A stretch of DNA of 64,000 nt, taken from Polyangium sp. 15x6 (GTDB taxonomy: Bacteria > Myxococcota_A > Polyangia > Polyangiales > Polyangiaceae). Below the pieces are notes generated by a model. That model searched no databases. It was given only the letters and a program-made list of their open reading frames with translations, and was not told the origin of the DNA. Numbering within the stretch: the first letter of the stretch is position 1; each line of letters starts with the position of its first letter. Position numbers and translations under genes: made by a program. The stretch covers positions 124,001-188,000 of the forward strand of contig NZ_JASBQE010000008.1 in the NCBI RefSeq assembly GCF_029960785.1, read 5' to 3'. Positions 63,096 to 64,000 of the stretch are shown here, piece after piece.

Positions 63096-63509
63096 AGATC
63101 GAGATCGACGGCTTCGGACGCGGCTCGACGGAAGCTCGAGGAAAAACGCGGCCCGCTCACGGATTCGCGCCTCCGGGCCGAGCATTCGGCCTGGAAGATG
63201 GTGCTCGACGCTCATGCCGTCGCAAAGGCCCTCGCGCGCGTCGAGCCCGATGTGGGGCACGCGTTCGCCTTCATGGGAGACGCGTTGACGAAACGAGGAA
63301 AGAAGGCCAAACCCGAGGCCGCTGATCAGCCGCCCCCGGCAGGGGAAGACACCGGCGCCGAGGCGGATTCGCATGAACCGAGCGGCGCCGTCGCCCGTCA
63401 GGCGGTTATCGGACTTCCGCGCCGCCGATCAGGCGAATACGCGTTGCCGGAATGTGCGCTTTCGCCCCCGGGCGAGCCCGATGCCCACGCCAATCGCGAC
63501 GATCGGTAG
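63065..63509 (+). pseudogene. frameshifted gene remnant
   Basis: One frame reads LDLIHLEDEVKIEIDGF up to about 63113. A second frame continues SDAARRKLEEKRGPLTDSRL, RAEHSAWKMVLDAHAVAKAL and ARVEPDVGHAFAFMGDALT, both protein-like and G/C-rich at third positions. They look like one gene split by a frameshift near 63115. The end runs 81 bases into the antisense of the convergent gene. A shortened product from ATG 63198 is possible. No family recognised. Confidence 0.5.
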
Positions 63510-63887
63510 CGCGACCGCCAGCCATTTCGGCGCGCTCGCGATCCGGTTTTCGATCACGTCGACGCGATCGGCCATGAGCAGCATCATCCACCGCCGCGCC
63601 TTGTGTTGCGGGACGGTGTACGCGAGGCGGCGGATCGCGCCGCTCAGGCCCTTGGGGGGCTGCGCGGTGCCGAAGGCCGGCGTGAGCGCATCGATCTCCA
63701 TTCGCTTGAGCACCGGCACCGTCGGCACTTGCCTCTCGGGCGTGGTCCAATGCGCGCCCCCGACCGGGCGGGGCGCCGTCTCCATCGGCACGCCGGGCCG
63801 ATCCTCGGGGCGATCGACGCCGCGATCCGGGACGCCGAGCGCGGTCGTGGAGCTGAATGGGGTCTGGGTGGTCTGCATCGTTGCCAT
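63429..63887 (-). CDS. hypothetical small membrane protein
   Basis: A 152-residue protein starting MATMQTTQTPFSSTTALG. The first 60 residues are Pro/Thr-rich. A basic amphipathic region (IRRLAYTVPQHKARRWMMLLMADRVDVIENR) precedes one transmembrane helix (WLAVALPIVAIGVGIGLA) and a basic tail (RGRKRTFRQR). Topology suggests a cytoplasmic N terminus. Unknown function. It begins 24 bases after the stop of the gene that enters from the right and may share its transcript. Confidence 0.7.
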   Translation of the reverse strand: MATMQTTQTPFSSTTALGVPDRGVDRPEDRPGVPMETAPRPVGGAHWTTPERQVPTVPVLKRMEIDALTPAFGTAQPPKGLSGAIRRLAYTVPQHKARRWMMLLMADRVDVIENRIASAPKWLAVALPIVAIGVGIGLARGRKRTFRQRVFA

Positions 63888-63911
63888 GGCTCGTGTCTCC
63901 CTCGGGTGGCG

Positions 63912-64000
63912 TTACGCCGCGCGCGGCGGGACGATGACGCACTTGATGCACTCGTCCTGCTTCTTGGTGAAAATCTCGTAACCATAGGGGATCTCTTCAA
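63912..64000 (-). CDS. hypothetical protein, C-terminal end only
   Basis: The last 28 codons of a minus-strand gene enter from the right edge: EEIPYGYEIFTKKQDECIKC, then VIVPPRAA and TAA at 63914-63912. Two Cys are spaced CIKC. No family can be named from so little. It precedes the small membrane-protein gene by 24 bases. Confidence 0.6.
   Translation of the reverse strand, partial: EEIPYGYEIFTKKQDECIKCVIVPPRAA

Overview
The window looks like a piece of myxobacterial chromosome, most likely from the Polyangiales (Polyangium/Sorangium-like). That is an inference from very high G+C with G/C-rich third codon positions, frequent GTG and TTG starts, many Cys-rich lipoproteins, giant calcium-repeat surface proteins with a MYXO-CTERM-like tail (Gly/Cys patch, one membrane helix, RRKRR end), a sigma-54 response regulator and a serine-palmitoyltransferase-type enzyme. 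No rRNA, tRNA or CRISPR array was seen.

Layout. 1-6.8 kb: the end of a sensor kinase plus a lone receiver protein, a STAS-like protein, and secreted or lipid-anchored proteins including an M43-type zinc protease. 6.9-15.9 kb: housekeeping operons: gatC-gatA-acetyltransferase-lipoprotein (joined by overlapping start/stop codons), then epimerase-like, acyltransferase and truB, then a CorC/HlyC-type membrane protein, closed by a strong two-way terminator. 16-20.9 kb: a membrane protein, an alpha/beta hydrolase and a partial tryptophan operon, trpG-trpD-trpC. 20.9-33 kb (mostly minus): lipoprotein, Uma2-type nuclease-like protein, Tex, beta-propeller lipoprotein, a QEG-motif metallopeptidase-like protein coupled to a PIN-PhoH ATPase, an M29/NicX-like protein with a long Pro-rich head, and an NtrC-type regulator. 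33-36 kb: a serine-palmitoyltransferase-like enzyme divergent from the regulator, and a Cys-rich lipoprotein. 36-45.7 kb: two paralogous giant proteins (907 and 1586 residues) with thrombospondin-type-3-like Asp-rich repeats, flanking a methyltransferase and an aquaporin. 45.9-49.3 kb: skp/ompH-lpxD-fabZ of the outer-membrane/lipid A pathway, with an NPPW-type DNA methyltransferase coupled to it. 49.5-56.3 kb: a Stig1-like repeat lipoprotein, a beta-helix lipoprotein and a Cys-rich lipoprotein. 56.4-60.6 kb (minus): a likely redox-stress operon (DoxDA-like oxidoreductase, ECF sigma, zinc-motif anti-sigma, membrane thioredoxin) behind a PadR-membrane protein pair. 60.7-63.5 kb: decayed genes, including a four-helix-bundle remnant and a group II intron reverse-transcriptase remnant. 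The last 0.5 kb holds a small membrane protein and the end of another gene.

The most unusual signals are (1) a 37-39 bp hairpin element present four times, one copy lying in frame inside a coding sequence and adding exactly 13 codons; (2) the DoxDA/sigma/anti-sigma/thioredoxin operon with an ECF-like promoter in front; (3) three ATATCG boxes spaced exactly 15 bp apart before padR; (4) the DNA methyltransferase translationally coupled to lipid A genes; and (5) a small protein with a duplicated CxCGC...H...GIPR...H motif in the gene graveyard.
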